A DNA stretch of 64,000 nucleotides, from positions 124,001-188,000 of the forward strand of contig NZ_CP007154.1 in assembly GCF_000524555.1 (NCBI RefSeq). The letters run 5' to 3'. The translations under genes were made by a program, and so were the position numbers. Shown here in pieces: positions 8,629-17,885 of this stretch. The notes beneath the pieces are model-generated. The model saw nothing but the letters and a program-made list of their open reading frames with translations, had not been told where the DNA came from and searched no databases. This stretch comes from Mesomycoplasma bovoculi M165/69 (GTDB lineage: Bacteria; Bacillota_I; Bacilli_A; Mycoplasmatales; Metamycoplasmataceae). Position 1 is the first letter of the stretch. Each line of letters opens with the position of its first letter.

Positions 8629-9452
8629 ATGTTAAGATATAAACGAAAATTTATAATTCCTTTGGCTAGTTTATCGCTTTTAGTTTCAATTCCATGAATA
8701 GTTGTATCATGTGTTAAGCATAATGAATTGACAAATGAATCATATTGATCAAAATCTGAAAATAAAAATGGACTAAAAGTTTTAAGGTTACACAGTCCTA
8801 ATTTCGGAAGTTTCTCTGAAGGAAGATTGTGAGGGTATTAAATTTGTTTTCTTTACTAGAGAGAAAAAGAATAATTGATGATAATTTTAAAACAAAATAT
8901 TCTGATTCTTTTGATGAAATTAAAAAAATTGAAAAGCAATATTATGAATTTTCTGATGTAAAATCTGATGAAAAAAGTTTTCAATCCTTACTGTTGAAAC
9001 GAAAAAAAAGAGAACAACTGTTAAATAAGATTGAAGAAATAAAATTAAAAATTGCTAGTGATTGACAAAGCAACAACATTCTTTTGAATAAAAATAAAAT
9101 TTTTCGCATTGTTAATAGATTTGAAGATTTAAACAAACTTGAAGCTAGTGAATTTAAACAAGCATTTAAAGAATTTGATTTTAGCTCAAAATCAATATTG
9201 GTTGTTAATGGTTTGGATTTCCAAACCCACTCAGATAATTGAGTAATTAAAGGATCGGGATATTGAATTAAAAATTTAGAGATTGTTAATAATAAAATCA
9301 ACATTGAATTTGAATATAAACATATTGAACCAAAAGAAAGTCAATTAATAGCAGTTTCACCTAGTCTTGGTTTTTCATCAACAACTCATTTTGTTATTGT
9401 AGATAAAATTAACAATTTAGATAATTACCAATTTAATATAACTGAACTTTAA
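8629..9452 (+). pseudogene. Lipoprotein gene with a frameshift
   Basis: The first part (8629-8841) encodes a signal peptide with a lipobox ending VVSC (Cys28) and about 40 further residues, then a TAA. A second frame, open from 8802 to 9452, continues with about 207 residues (counted from a GTG at 8829) of well-formed protein but has no start signal or secretion signal of its own. The simplest reading is one lipoprotein gene broken by a single-base indel between 8802 and 8841. The C-terminal part (about 9130-9452) faintly resembles a PrcB-type beta domain. No slippery heptamer is present, so programmed frameshifting is unlikely. Confidence 0.6.
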
Positions 9453-9784
9453 AATCCAGGGAAATATTTATTTTAATATGGTTTTTGTTGAATTCTAGTC
9501 GATAATACAACTTTAATAGGTTGTCATTTTGTAAATATATTTTTTTAAAAAATATACTAATATAAGAATTAAGAAAAGAAACAGATAGAGTGTGCTTTTT
9601 GTTATAAAAAAAGTTGGATAAACATTCTTTTAATAAGCAAATAAAGAAGATTTTTTAAAAGAATAAAAAAACTTTTAAATTCACAAATTATTTTTTTGTG
9701 GTATTATTTTCAATAAGAGTTATTGCTCATACACATTTTGTTTACTTGCAAAATATAAAAATTCACAAAAAGGTTGAACAATTT
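9453..9784. other. Gene-free stretch before pyk
   Basis: 332 bp with no supported gene. It holds a 10-bp AT palindrome (9535-9555) and, on the plus strand, TGGTATTAT at about 9700, a plausible extended -10 for pyk. Nothing else is evident. Confidence 0.5.
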
Positions 9785-11224
9785 ATGCTATACGATATGC
9801 AAGATTTCATTTCAAAAAGAACCAAAATTATTGCTACAGTGGGTCCTTCTACTCAAGATTATGAAGTTCTTAAAAAGTTAATTTTAGCTGGTGTAACCAC
9901 AATTAGAGCTAATTTTTCTCATGGTTCATATGAAGAACAGCAAAATAAATTTGAAAATGCTAAAAAAGCTTCACACGAATTAAACATTCCTATTTCAATT
10001 ATGCTTGATACTAAAGGACCAGAAATTCGTGTTGGAAAAATGTTAAATGGTGGACAACAAATATCTGCCAATCAAGAATTGATTGTTTTAACAAGTACAA
10101 ATGATTATCAAAATTTTGAAGGAACTAGCTCAGTTATCACAGTTTCTCACCAAATTGATAATGACTTAAAAGTTGGTGATCAAGTACTTTTTGATGATGG
10201 AAAGTTACAATCTATTGTGGTTGAAATTTTTAAAAACCAAGTTAAAGTAAGAACTAAAAATGCTCACTTTTTAAGATCTAATAAACGTCTAAATATGCCA
10301 GGAGTGGTTTTCTCGCTACCTTTTTTATCTGAAAAAGATAAAAAAGATGTGTTATTTGGAATACAACAAAAAGTTGATTATGTAGCTGCTTCTTTTGTTA
10401 ATACACCAGAAGATGTTTTAGAATTACGTAAATTATTAGATGAAAATGGTGGAAAACACATTCAAATTATTTCTAAAATTGAATCCACATTAGGACTTGA
10501 AAACATTGATAAAATTATTGAGTACTCTGATGGGATTATGGTTGCTCGAGGAGATTTAGGACTCGAAGTTCCTTTTCAAGAAGTTCCTTATCAACAAAAA
10601 AGAATTATTCGTAAATGTCGTTTTGCAGGGAAAACTGTTGTTGTAGCAACACAAATGCTTGATTCAATGGAAAAATCAGCCCAACCTACACGAGCAGAAG
10701 TTTCTGATGTTTATTGAGCAACTGAACTTGGAGCTGATGCAACAATGCTTTCTGGTGAATCAGCTCAAGGTCAATTTCCCCTTGAATCTGTTCAAGTTAT
10801 GGCAACTATTAATAAAAGAGCAGAACGTGAGTTTTATAACAAATTATTTTATGATAAACAATTGGCCGTAATTACTGAAAATTCAGTTGGTCATCGTGCT
10901 AAAATAGCTCATAAACTTGCACATATTACACAAGACCGTGAAATTAAATATACTATTGTGCTTTCAAGAACAGGTGAATTACTAAAAACTATTGCTAAGT
11001 TTCGCCCAAACACTGCCGTTATTGGTGTGCTTAACAATCCTGATTTAATTGGCGGATTTGGAATTACATCTTCAGTGTTTGTTTCACTAAATTCACTAGC
11101 AGATTTTCAAGCAATTAAAAGCGATTACAAACTTGCTAGAGAAGTTTTAAAACCTTTTGGAGTTCAACCAGGAGATACATTCCTAGTTGTTGAAAATGAA
11201 AAAGTAACAGAATTTACTTATTAA
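9785..11224 (+). CDS. pyk: Pyruvate kinase
   Basis: 479 residues from ATG 9785 ([22 protein letters not shown]); a longer frame to 9698 adds 29 non-homologous residues. It makes pyruvate and ATP from phosphoenolpyruvate and ADP, a main ATP source in fermenting mycoplasmas. Visible: [15 protein letters not shown], the catalytic-lysine motif [23 protein letters not shown], and [25 protein letters not shown], where W is UGA. The C-terminal domain is present. A strong terminator is missing downstream; readthrough into the infC leader is possible. Confidence 0.97.
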
Positions 11225-11240
11225 AAATTAATAAATATAG

Positions 11241-11443
11241 TACAATTAAAGTTGCATTTTATTGCAAGAAAGAAGATTCGCTCTCACCTGATGGCCAAAT
11301 GGCTGTGGGTTAATTAGAAAAAATAATAACTTTAATTTTTTAATTAAAAATTATTGTTTTTTTCAATATAGCGGATTTCGAATCCGCTTTTTTATTTTTA
11401 AATTTAGAAAGTGTAGTAAAACTACTTAAGGAGTAAATTCCTA
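11241..11443 (+). promoter_or_regulatory. infC-rpmI-rplT leader (L20-type)
   Basis: TACAAT at 11241-11246 may be the -10 box. It is followed by an about 190-nt leader that includes TTCGCTCTCACCTGATGGCC, a GGCTGTGGG segment and two competing AT-rich arms (11315-11365), ending in an intrinsic terminator just before infC. This is the arrangement of L20-controlled attenuators. Confidence 0.65.
11370..11396 (+). terminator. Attenuator hairpin before infC
   Basis: AGCGGATT / AATCCGCT with a TCG loop and a T6 tract lies 48 nt upstream of the infC start, not after a gene. It is most likely the regulated terminator of the leader. Confidence 0.8.
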
Positions 11444-12100
11444 TTGAATCCAAAATTTTTTTCTCGATCTAAACCAACATTTGATCACCAAACCAACAAA
11501 AATATTCGTTTTCCAAATGTTTATGTAATTGATGATAACAATGAAAAAATTGGTAATATGCCAACTAGCCAAGCAATTGAATTAGCTAAAGAAAGAGGTT
11601 TAGATCTTGTCTTAGTTTCTATTAAAGAAGTAGAGGGACGCGATGGTAAAGTTGTAAATGTACCAATCGCAAAAATTCTTGATTATGGTAAGTTTCGTTA
11701 TGATAATAAGAAAAAACACAAATCAGAAAAAGAAAAACAATCTTTTACTGTCAACCGTGAAATTCGAATGTCATTTAGTATAAACTTACAAGATATCAAA
11801 ATTAAAGCTAAAAAAGCCAAAGAATTTCTTCTTGATGGAGACCGCGTAAAAGTGGCTTTGCGTTTTCGTGGTCGTGAGATTACCAAAATCGAACAAGGAA
11901 AACAAGTTCTAAATCAATTTTTTGAAGAAGTTAAGTATATTGCTAAATTGAGCAAAGAAATAAATCAAAATGGTAATTTTCTTAATATGCATTTAGAACG
12001 TGACAAGAAAAAAATTCCTAAAATCACTTCTTCTAAACAATTAAAAGAATTATTAGAAATCGAAAAGGAGTTACAAGCTAATAATGAAAATCAAAGCTAA
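11444..12100 (+). CDS. infC: Translation initiation factor IF-3
   Basis: 218 residues. IF-3 binds 30S subunits, prevents 70S association and checks the start codon. The frame begins at TTG 11444 with AAGGAG 10 nt upstream; no ATG is available. An atypical start is characteristic of infC (autoregulated). The N domain ([17 protein letters not shown]) and C domain (RFRGREIT) are intact, with an Asn/Gln-rich C-terminal tail. It overlaps rpmI by 17 nt. Confidence 0.94.
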   Translation: MNPKFFSRSKPTFDHQTNKNIRFPNVYVIDDNNEKIGNMPTSQAIELAKERGLDLVLVSIKEVEGRDGKVVNVPIAKILDYGKFRYDNKKKHKSEKEKQSFTVNREIRMSFSINLQDIKIKAKKAKEFLLDGDRVKVALRFRGREITKIEQGKQVLNQFFEEVKYIAKLSKEINQNGNFLNMHLERDKKKIPKITSSKQLKELLEIEKELQANNENQS

Positions 12101-12281
12101 AAGCAAATCAGCTCTTAAAAAACGTATTAAAGTTACAGCAAGTGGGAAAATTAAGCACAAACATGCTTTTCGTTCTCACCTTGCTCAAAACAAATCAACT
12201 AAACAAAAACGTCACTCAAGAAAATCAGCACTAATGTCAAGTGGTGATGCAAAAAGATTAAAAGATTTAATTCTTAAATAA
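12084..12281 (+). CDS. rpmI: 50S ribosomal protein L35
   Basis: 65 residues, highly basic: [21 protein letters not shown] and [20 protein letters not shown] match L35. The start lies inside the infC 3' end, so translation is probably coupled. Confidence 0.96.
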   Translation: MKIKAKSKSALKKRIKVTASGKIKHKHAFRSHLAQNKSTKQKRHSRKSALMSSGDAKRLKDLILK

Positions 12282-12321
12282 TTTAAATTTTTATTAATAT
12301 TCAATTTGAAAGGAATTAATT

Positions 12322-12672
12322 ATGAGAGTTAAAGGTGGAGCCGTTACTCGTCAACGTCGTAAAAAATGACTAAAAGAAGCTAAAGGATACTGAGGTCATA
12401 AGTCTATAGGTTACAAAGTTGCAAAACAAGCTGTTGTTAAATCATGAACTTATGCATTCCGTGACCGTAAACAAGTAAAACGTGAATTTCGTAAACTTTG
12501 AATTAGCCGTATTAATGCAGCAGCTCGTGAACAAGGGATCAGTTATTCACAACTAATGAATGGTATTAAAAAAGCTGAAATTCAAATTAATCGTAAAATG
12601 CTTTCTGAGCTTGCAATTCAACAACCTCAAGCATTTTCAGAAATTGTAAAACTTGCACAAAATGCAAAATAA
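12322..12672 (+). CDS. rplT: 50S ribosomal protein L20
   Basis: 116 residues, including four UGA Trp codons, starting [26 protein letters not shown]20 is an early 50S assembly protein and, in Firmicutes, the repressor of this operon through the infC leader. AAAGGA lies 9 nt before the ATG. Confidence 0.97.
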
Positions 12673-12695
12673 TTTAATAAATAAATAGGAAAAAA

Positions 12696-12890
12696 ATGGC
12701 AAGAAGAGACGCTCTTACAAATGTTGGGCCAATGAGTGGGAATAATAGACCTAACTCTTTAAAGGCAACCAAACGTAAATTTAATGTTAACTTACAAAAA
12801 GTTGTTATTAAAAATGAAAATGGTCAAAAAATAACTTTAAAAGTTAGCGCTAAAACTAAAAAAACTTTACGTAAATTAGGACACATTTAA
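12696..12890 (+). CDS. rpmB: 50S ribosomal protein L28
   Basis: 64 residues: [18 protein letters not shown], then [11 protein letters not shown] and KTLRKLGHI are typical of L28. The zinc-binding cysteines of some L28 proteins are absent. Its stop codon directly abuts the stop codon of plsY on the other strand. Confidence 0.95.
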   Translation: MARRDALTNVGPMSGNNRPNSLKATKRKFNVNLQKVVIKNENGQKITLKVSAKTKKTLRKLGHI

Positions 12891-13559
12891 TTATTTTTTA
12901 GATTTACCAAATTTAGTTTCAGTTTTGTTTCACAATCTCACTAAATTTGGTTTATGTGAAAAAATAACAAATAAATGTGCAAATAACATTAAAAGTGGAT
13001 GAATAAAGTAATCCACTTTTTTATTATTTAAAAATCCTAATTCTCCTGTAGTAAATCAAGGAATAAAAGCTAATAATATTATAATTAGTGGAGCTAAAAT
13101 TGAACCTAAAGAAACATAACGTCAAAGAAAAACAATAGCAATAAAAACAACAAACCCTATTAAAGTTAAAACTATGTTAAAAGCCACAAAACAACCCAGC
13201 AAAGTTGCGGCCCCTTTTCCACCTTTAAATCTATGCCAGACTGGAAAAATATGGCCTAAAACAGCCCCTATTCCTGCAATTATTGGCACAAGTTGATCAA
13301 AAAAAGGAACATACTTATAAAAAATGAAAGCAATTAAAATAGATACAATACTTTTTAAAGCATCAATTATTAATGTTAGAATTGCTCATTTTTTACCATA
13401 AACTCTTAAAACATTAGTTGAACCAGCATTGCCAGAACCAAGTTTTCTTATATCTTTTTTAAAAATTTTACTTGAAAAAATAATAGAAAAGTTAATAGAA
13501 CCTATCAAATATCCTACTATTAAAAAAATAATGTTAAAAATAATATCTAAAATTAGCAT
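12891..13559 (-). CDS. plsY: Acyl-phosphate:glycerol-3-phosphate acyltransferase PlsY
   Basis: 222 residues, five to six membrane segments; it makes lysophosphatidic acid from acyl-phosphate and glycerol-3-phosphate at the membrane. Signature motifs are present: [31 protein letters not shown] and [17 protein letters not shown]. The gene was hidden by UGA Trp codons. The start ATG is at 13559. It is convergent with rpmB with no spacer, and its last codons contain a 12-bp inverted repeat. Confidence 0.93.
12906..12951. repeat. 12-bp inverted repeat inside the plsY 3' end
   Basis: ACCAAATTTAGT (12906-12917) and ACTAAATTTGGT (12940-12951) are perfect inverted copies 22 bp apart within coding sequence. 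It could act as the transcript end for the rightward rpmB operon, since no spacer is left for a terminator; there is no T-tract, so this is inference. Confidence 0.5.
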
Positions 13560-13653
13560 AATTGTTGTAAAATTATAACATTATTAATTAATTAAGCAGG
13601 ATTTATAAAAAAATCAAGTTAATCTACTTTTTTTTAAAATTTTTTCAAAAATG

Positions 13654-13662
13654 TGTTATAAT
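13654..13662 (+). promoter_or_regulatory. Extended -10 promoter of the tRNA cluster
   Basis: TGTTATAAT, 28 bp before tRNA-Pro. It is the same string found before rpsP and the duplicated lipoprotein. Confidence 0.65.
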
Positions 13663-13690
13663 CTTTTTTTGCTTTTGAAAAAATGCATAT

Positions 13691-13767
13691 GGAGAAGTAG
13701 CTCAGCTTGGTAGAGCGCTACGTTTGGGACGTAGTGGTCGCAGGTTCGAATCCTGTCTTCTTCACCA
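13691..13767 (+). tRNA. tRNA-Pro (TGG)
   Basis: Anticodon stem CTACG/CGTAG with loop TTTGGGA; acceptor GGAGAAG/CTTCTTC; CCA encoded. Confidence 0.96.
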
Positions 13768-13771
13768 TTAT

Positions 13772-13848
13772 GGGGGGGTAGCTCATCTGGCTAGAGCGCC
13801 TGTTTTGCACGCAGGAGGTAGAGGGTTCGACTCCCTTCCTCTCCACCA
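13772..13848 (+). tRNA. tRNA-Ala (TGC)
   Basis: Loop TTTGCAC with anticodon TGC. The acceptor is an unusual run of seven G (GGGGGGG/CCTCTCC, with two G-T pairs). CCA is encoded. Confidence 0.95.
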
Positions 13849-13852
13849 TTAT

Positions 13853-13929
13853 GGCTCTATAGCTCAGCTGGCTAGAGCGTTCGGTTCATACCCGAAAGGT
13901 CAAGAGTTCAAGTCTCTTTGGAGCCACCA
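13853..13929 (+). tRNA. tRNA-Met (CAT), elongator
   Basis: Stem TTCGG/CCGAA with loop TTCATAC; fully paired acceptor GGCTCTA/TGGAGCC (one G-T). The body matches mycoplasma elongator tRNA-Met. An A14 run follows. Confidence 0.9.
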
Positions 13930-13964
13930 AAAAAAAAAAAAAATCTTATTCATATTTTTATCTT

Positions 13965-14042
13965 GGACGCATAACTCAGTCTGGTTAGAGTAACCGGCTC
14001 ATAACCGGCTTGTCACTGGTTCGAATCCAGTTGTGTCCACCA
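13965..14042 (+). tRNA. tRNA-Ile2 (CAT, presumably lysidine-modified)
   Basis: Loop CTCATAA with anticodon CAT; acceptor GGACGCA/TGTGTCC. The GGCTCATAACC anticodon arm is that of tRNA-Ile2, whose C34 is converted to lysidine by TilS to read AUA. The outermost anticodon-stem pair is a mismatch. Met identity cannot be fully excluded. Confidence 0.8.
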
Positions 14043-14046
14043 GTTT

Positions 14047-14137
14047 GGGCAATTACCCAAGTGGCTGAAGGGACTAGTCTTGAAAACTGGCAGGGGTGTT
14101 AAAGCCCGCGGGGGTTCGAATCCCTCATTGCCCGCCA
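14047..14137 (+). tRNA. tRNA-Ser (TGA)
   Basis: 91 nt with a long variable arm; loop CTTGAAA, anticodon TGA; acceptor GGGCAAT/ATTGCCC; G73 and encoded CCA. Confidence 0.95.
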
Positions 14138-14156
14138 AAAATATGAAAAGTAATAT

Positions 14157-14232
14157 AGCGGAGTAGAGCAGGTGGAAGCTCGTTGGGCTCATAATCCAAA
14201 GGTCACTGGTTCGAATCCAGTCTCCGCAACCA
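14157..14232 (+). tRNA. Initiator tRNA-fMet (CAT)
   Basis: Loop CTCATAA in stem TTGGG/TCCAA. The acceptor GCGGAG/CTCCGC has an unpaired first position, A1 opposite A72, where most bacteria have C1-A72; the missing 1-72 pair is the initiator mark. CCA is encoded and ends 2 nt before tRNA-Asp. Confidence 0.88.
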
Positions 14233-14234
14233 AT

Positions 14235-14310
14235 GGTCTAGTGGTAAAGTGGCTAATACGCCTCCCTGTCACGGAGGAGATCGCGGGTTCGATCCCCGTC
14301 TAGACCGCCA
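14235..14310 (+). tRNA. tRNA-Asp (GTC)
   Basis: Anticodon stem CCTCC/GGAGG, loop CTGTCAC; acceptor GGTCTAG/CTAGACC; G73, CCA encoded. Confidence 0.95.
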
Positions 14311-14311
14311 T

Positions 14312-14387
14312 GGCTCTGTAGCTCAGTAGGTAGAGCAACGGTTTGAAGCACCGTGTGTCACTGGTTCGATTCCTGTCGGAGCCACCA
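14312..14387 (+). tRNA. tRNA-Phe (GAA)
   Basis: Stem ACGGT/ACCGT with loop TTGAAGC; acceptor GGCTCTG/CGGAGCC; CCA encoded. Last gene of the cluster. Confidence 0.95.
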
Positions 14388-14425
14388 TATCTCATTAATC
14401 TGAGAATTTGTTTAATCTTTTTTTC

Positions 14426-14447
14426 AAAACCCCCTTGGGGTTTTTTT
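14426..14447 (+). terminator. Terminator of the tRNA cluster
   Basis: AAAACCCC / GGGGTTTT with a CTT loop and a T-tract, 13 nt before recO. Confidence 0.85.
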
Positions 14448-14460
14448 AATATTTGTAAAT

Positions 14461-15141
14461 ATGCCTGAAAAAATTATTAAAGGAATTGTAATTTCTACTC
14501 AAAATTATAGTGATTTTGATCAAATTGTAAAAATTGCAACTTCGACAGGAATTATTAGTTTTATAGCTTTGGGAACACTTAGGCCCACAAGTAAAAATCG
14601 AACTAGTTTAAATTTAGGTACTTTGGCTGAGTTTGAAATTTTTTTGGCAAGACAAGATGGAAAGGTTTCAAAACTTAAAAAAGCCCACTTAGTTAAAGAA
14701 TTAAATTTAGACCAAAATTTTGGTATTCAAGTTTGACAAATATTGAGTAAATTAACACTTTTACCAAATTATTTACCTAAACTATTTGCTTTTTTAGAAC
14801 AAGCTTTATTAAGTCTCAATAATCACAATTATCAAGCAATAATTGTTTATCTACTTATTCAGTGAATTAGACTTCAAGGTTTTGTAACCAATTTTAATAA
14901 ATGTTACTTTTGTGGAACAAATCAAAATTTGGTAAATTTCGATTTTCAAAAGGGAATGCAGTGTTTAAAACATGAAAACAATTTAGTGCACAAAGCTATA
15001 AAAAAAGAAGCTCTTGCAATTTTTTACTGGTCAAATTTTGACTTATCAATCTTTTTAAAAGAAATTAATTTCAATTATTCTTTCATTTGTTTTGAAATTA
15101 TTTACAATTTTTTAATTGAAAATACATATATGTTCAATTAA
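14461..15141 (+). CDS. recO: DNA repair protein RecO
   Basis: 226 residues across two UGA Trp codons. RecO loads RecA and anneals strands in recombinational repair. The N-terminal OB fold (KGIVISTQNYSDFDQIVKIAT) and the CYFCG zinc-type motif are present; the second metal pair is only C-L-K-H. It is the first gene of the run recO-rsmD-gmk-rsgA-rpe. Confidence 0.88.
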
Positions 15142-15163
15142 TGTGCTAAAATTGTGCTAATTT

Positions 15164-15733
15164 ATGATTCGAATTATTTCTGGAAAATATCGACGAGCTC
15201 AAATTAAAAATCCTGATTTTGAAATTGTTCGCCCAATGTCAGATCGCATTAGAGAGGCTATTTTTGCTAGCCTACAATTTTTTTTAGTGGGAAAAAAAGT
15301 TTTAGACTTGTTTGCAGGAACAGGTGCGATAGGAATTGAAGCAGTTTCGAGAGGTGCTTCACAGGTTTTGGCTTCAGAATTGAACAAATCTGTTTTCAAC
15401 AACATTGTTGAAGTTGTTGAAAAATATAAAATTGAAGATTATCAGGTTTTTAATAGAAGTGCAGTTGATCTTCTTTTTTTTGTAAAGGGTCAAAAATTTG
15501 ATATTATTTTTTTAGATCCACCACACAAAAATGAGCAAATAACTAAAGAGTGTTTTGCTCACATTAGTAAACTAGAATTGCTAAGCAATGATGGTTTTTT
15601 AATCTACAAAACTAATTTAGGTTCAAAATTAATTCCATTAGAAGAAGGTGGTTTTAAAATTGCAAAACTCAAGAAATATGGGCCTAATACTGTCTTTTTT
15701 TTACAAAACAATAATGGTGTTATAAGTGAATAA
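15164..15733 (+). CDS. rsmD: 16S rRNA (guanine-966-N2)-methyltransferase
   Basis: 189 residues. It opens [14 protein letters not shown] and has [12 protein letters not shown], the SAM motif [13 protein letters not shown] and the catalytic DPPH motif (NPPY type). It methylates G966 of 16S rRNA in 30S particles. It overlaps gmk by 8 nt. Confidence 0.94.
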   Translation: MIRIISGKYRRAQIKNPDFEIVRPMSDRIREAIFASLQFFLVGKKVLDLFAGTGAIGIEAVSRGASQVLASELNKSVFNNIVEVVEKYKIEDYQVFNRSAVDLLFFVKGQKFDIIFLDPPHKNEQITKECFAHISKLELLSNDGFLIYKTNLGSKLIPLEEGGFKIAKLKKYGPNTVFFLQNNNGVISE

Positions 15734-16310
15734 ATTAATTATTTTAGTTGGACCTTCCGGGGTTGGTAAAGGAACTATTGAATCTGTTTTATTTAAAAAT
15801 CAAAAAATCAAAATGAAACTTTCTATTTCAGCAACAACACGTGCTAAACGAGAAAATGAAGTGCATGGGATAAATTACTACTTCATTTCTAAACAAGAAT
15901 TTGAAACCAAAATTAAAAATTCTGATTTTTTAGAGTGAAGTTCTCACTTTGACAATTACTATGGAACTTTAAAATCTCAGATTTCACAAATTCAAGATGA
16001 TGGTTACTTGCCTTTGTTAGAAATTGATACAATTGGAGCTCTTCAAATTATTGAAAACTACAAGAATGAAAATCGTAGCGAAGAACTTATCACTATTTTT
16101 ATCGAACCACCATCATTAGAAGAACTTGAAAAAAGAATGATAAATCGATTAACAGAAACAAAAGAACAAGTTTTAAAAAGATTAGCAAAAGCTAGGCAAG
16201 AAATTCAACAAAAAAATTTATTCAAATATAATGTTGTTAATGATAATATTCATGATTGTGTTGCTAAAATTGAAAAAATTTTGCTCGATGAGCAACAAAG
16301 GCATTCTTAG
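15726..16310 (+). CDS. gmk: Guanylate kinase
   Basis: 194 residues from a GTG start lying in the last codons of rsmD. It phosphorylates GMP to GDP. P-loop [30 protein letters not shown] and the C-terminal RLAKARQEI are intact; the W in the GMP domain is UGA. Its TAG stop overlaps the GTG of rsgA by one base. Confidence 0.95.
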
Positions 16311-17161
16311 TGGAAGGTCGAATTACAAGAATTATTTCAGGCTTTTATGATGTTTTGAGCTTTGAAAACCAAGTAGAATATAAATTATTGCGAGGTAGTG
16401 GTAAATTAAGACAATCTAACATAACCCCTTTAGTTGGTGATATTGTTGATTTTGATCCTCAAGGGTTAGTTCATAGTGTAAAAACACGTCAAAATTTTTT
16501 AGATCGACCAAAAGTGGCTAACATTGATTTAGCTTTAATTATCACTTCAGTTGTTGAACCTAATTTTTCATCTTTATTAATAGACAAATTTTTGCTTTTG
16601 TTTGAATATAAACAAATTAAGCCTATAATTGTCATCACAAAAGCTGACTTAGTGGATTCAATTAAAGATGATATTTGAAACTATCAAAAAATGGGTTATA
16701 AACTTTTTATTATTAATCATAAACAAGAAATTTGTAGTGAATTTTTACAAATGTTAGAAAATAAATTATGTTTTGTGGTGGGTCAATCAGGAGTTGGCAA
16801 AACCAGTTTTATCAACAATCTTACAAATGGAAATTACAAAGTACAAAGCATTTCAAAAGCACTAAATCGCGGAAAACACACCACTAGAGTGACTCAAATA
16901 ATTCGACATAAAAATTTTCAGATTATTGATACTCCAGGTTTTTCAAGTTTTGAAGTGAATCTAAACAAACAGCAAATAGCTATTGGATTTGCAGATTTTG
17001 CAAGATTAGCTAAAAATTGTAAATTCAATACTTGCTTGCACATGCAAGAAAATAAAGAAATTTGTGCTATAAAACAAGAGGTTGAAAAAGGATTAATTTT
17101 ACCTTTTAGATATCAAAACTATCTTTATTTTTTAAGGAAACAAGATGAAAAAGATTATTAG
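16310..17161 (+). CDS. rsgA: Ribosome biogenesis GTPase RsgA
   Basis: 283 residues, GTG start. It is a circularly permuted GTPase acting in late 30S maturation. Order seen: OB fold, G4 TKAD, G1 GQSGVGKTS, G3 DTPGFSSF, then the zinc knuckle NCKFNTCLH...C. It overlaps rpe by 17 nt. Confidence 0.95.
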
Positions 17162-17795
17162 TCCATCATTATTAAATGCAAGTAAATCTAGACGAGTCAA
17201 ATTAGCACAAACACTATTTAATTTGGGAATTAAATGAATCCATTATGATTACATGGATGCCCAATTTGTTGAATCTACAGCTATTTCTGTTATAGAGATT
17301 CAAAACATTACTACTAAATTTCCAAAATATACAAGTGATGTTCACTTAATGTGTGTAAATCCAAAACCAGTCATTGAGCAACTGATATCACATATTGACT
17401 ATGCAACCATCCACTATGAAAGTGTTTCAAAAGATGAAATTGAATATTTAATTTCAGAATTTAGTTCTAAAATTAAAATTGGAATAGCAATCAAACCAGA
17501 GACACAAGTGGAATCAATTTTGTATTTGTTAAACAAAATAAATTTAATTTTAGTTATGTCAGTTAATCCAGGCAAAGGTGGACAACAATTCATTAAAACA
17601 AGTTATGAGAAAATTTCACAACTAAGAAGATATATTGATGAGCATAAATTAGATGTTTTAATTCAAGTTGATGGGGGAATTAAAGACACTAATGCTCAAA
17701 AAGTTTTTGAAGCTGGTGCGGATATTGTTGTTGTTGGAACTTTTTTAGCAAGTAAACCATCTAAACAAAAAGTTATGTCACTTTTAAAAAATTAA
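17145..17795 (+). CDS. rpe: Ribulose-phosphate 3-epimerase
   Basis: 216 residues from ATG 17145, with AAGGAAA upstream. It interconverts ribulose-5-P and xylulose-5-P in the non-oxidative pentose phosphate pathway. SPSLLNA, YDYMDAQFV, SDVHLM, SVNPGKGGQQF and VDGGI mark the TIM barrel. The usual HxDxMDG is YDYMDA here, so the first metal-ligand histidine is Tyr, an oddity. It follows rsgA, as in many Firmicutes. Confidence 0.92.
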
Positions 17796-17885
17796 CTATA
17801 ATTTTTAAAAAAAGATATAACATAGTTGCAAAAACAAACTAAAAAAATGTTTTTGTAGTATACTTTTAATAAAAAAGGGAATATA

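Noticed and set aside
8802-8841. Programmed ribosomal frameshift in the lipoprotein gene
   Set aside because: No X-XXY-YYZ heptamer or stimulatory structure is visible in the overlap.
9535-9556. AT palindrome as a terminator
   Set aside because: Pure A/T stem with too little stability and no gene end close to it.
9698-9784. Longer N-terminus for pyruvate kinase
   Set aside because: The extra 29 residues do not resemble the family and contain the likely promoter; ATG 9785 gives the normal start.
11443-11445. ATT as the infC start codon
   Set aside because: ATT at 11443 is in a different frame from IF-3; the IF-3 frame begins with TTG at 11444.
13724-13993. 89-residue open frame over the tRNA cluster
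   Set aside because: It lies across tRNA-Pro, Ala and Met genes; it is open by chance over GC-richer tRNA sequence.
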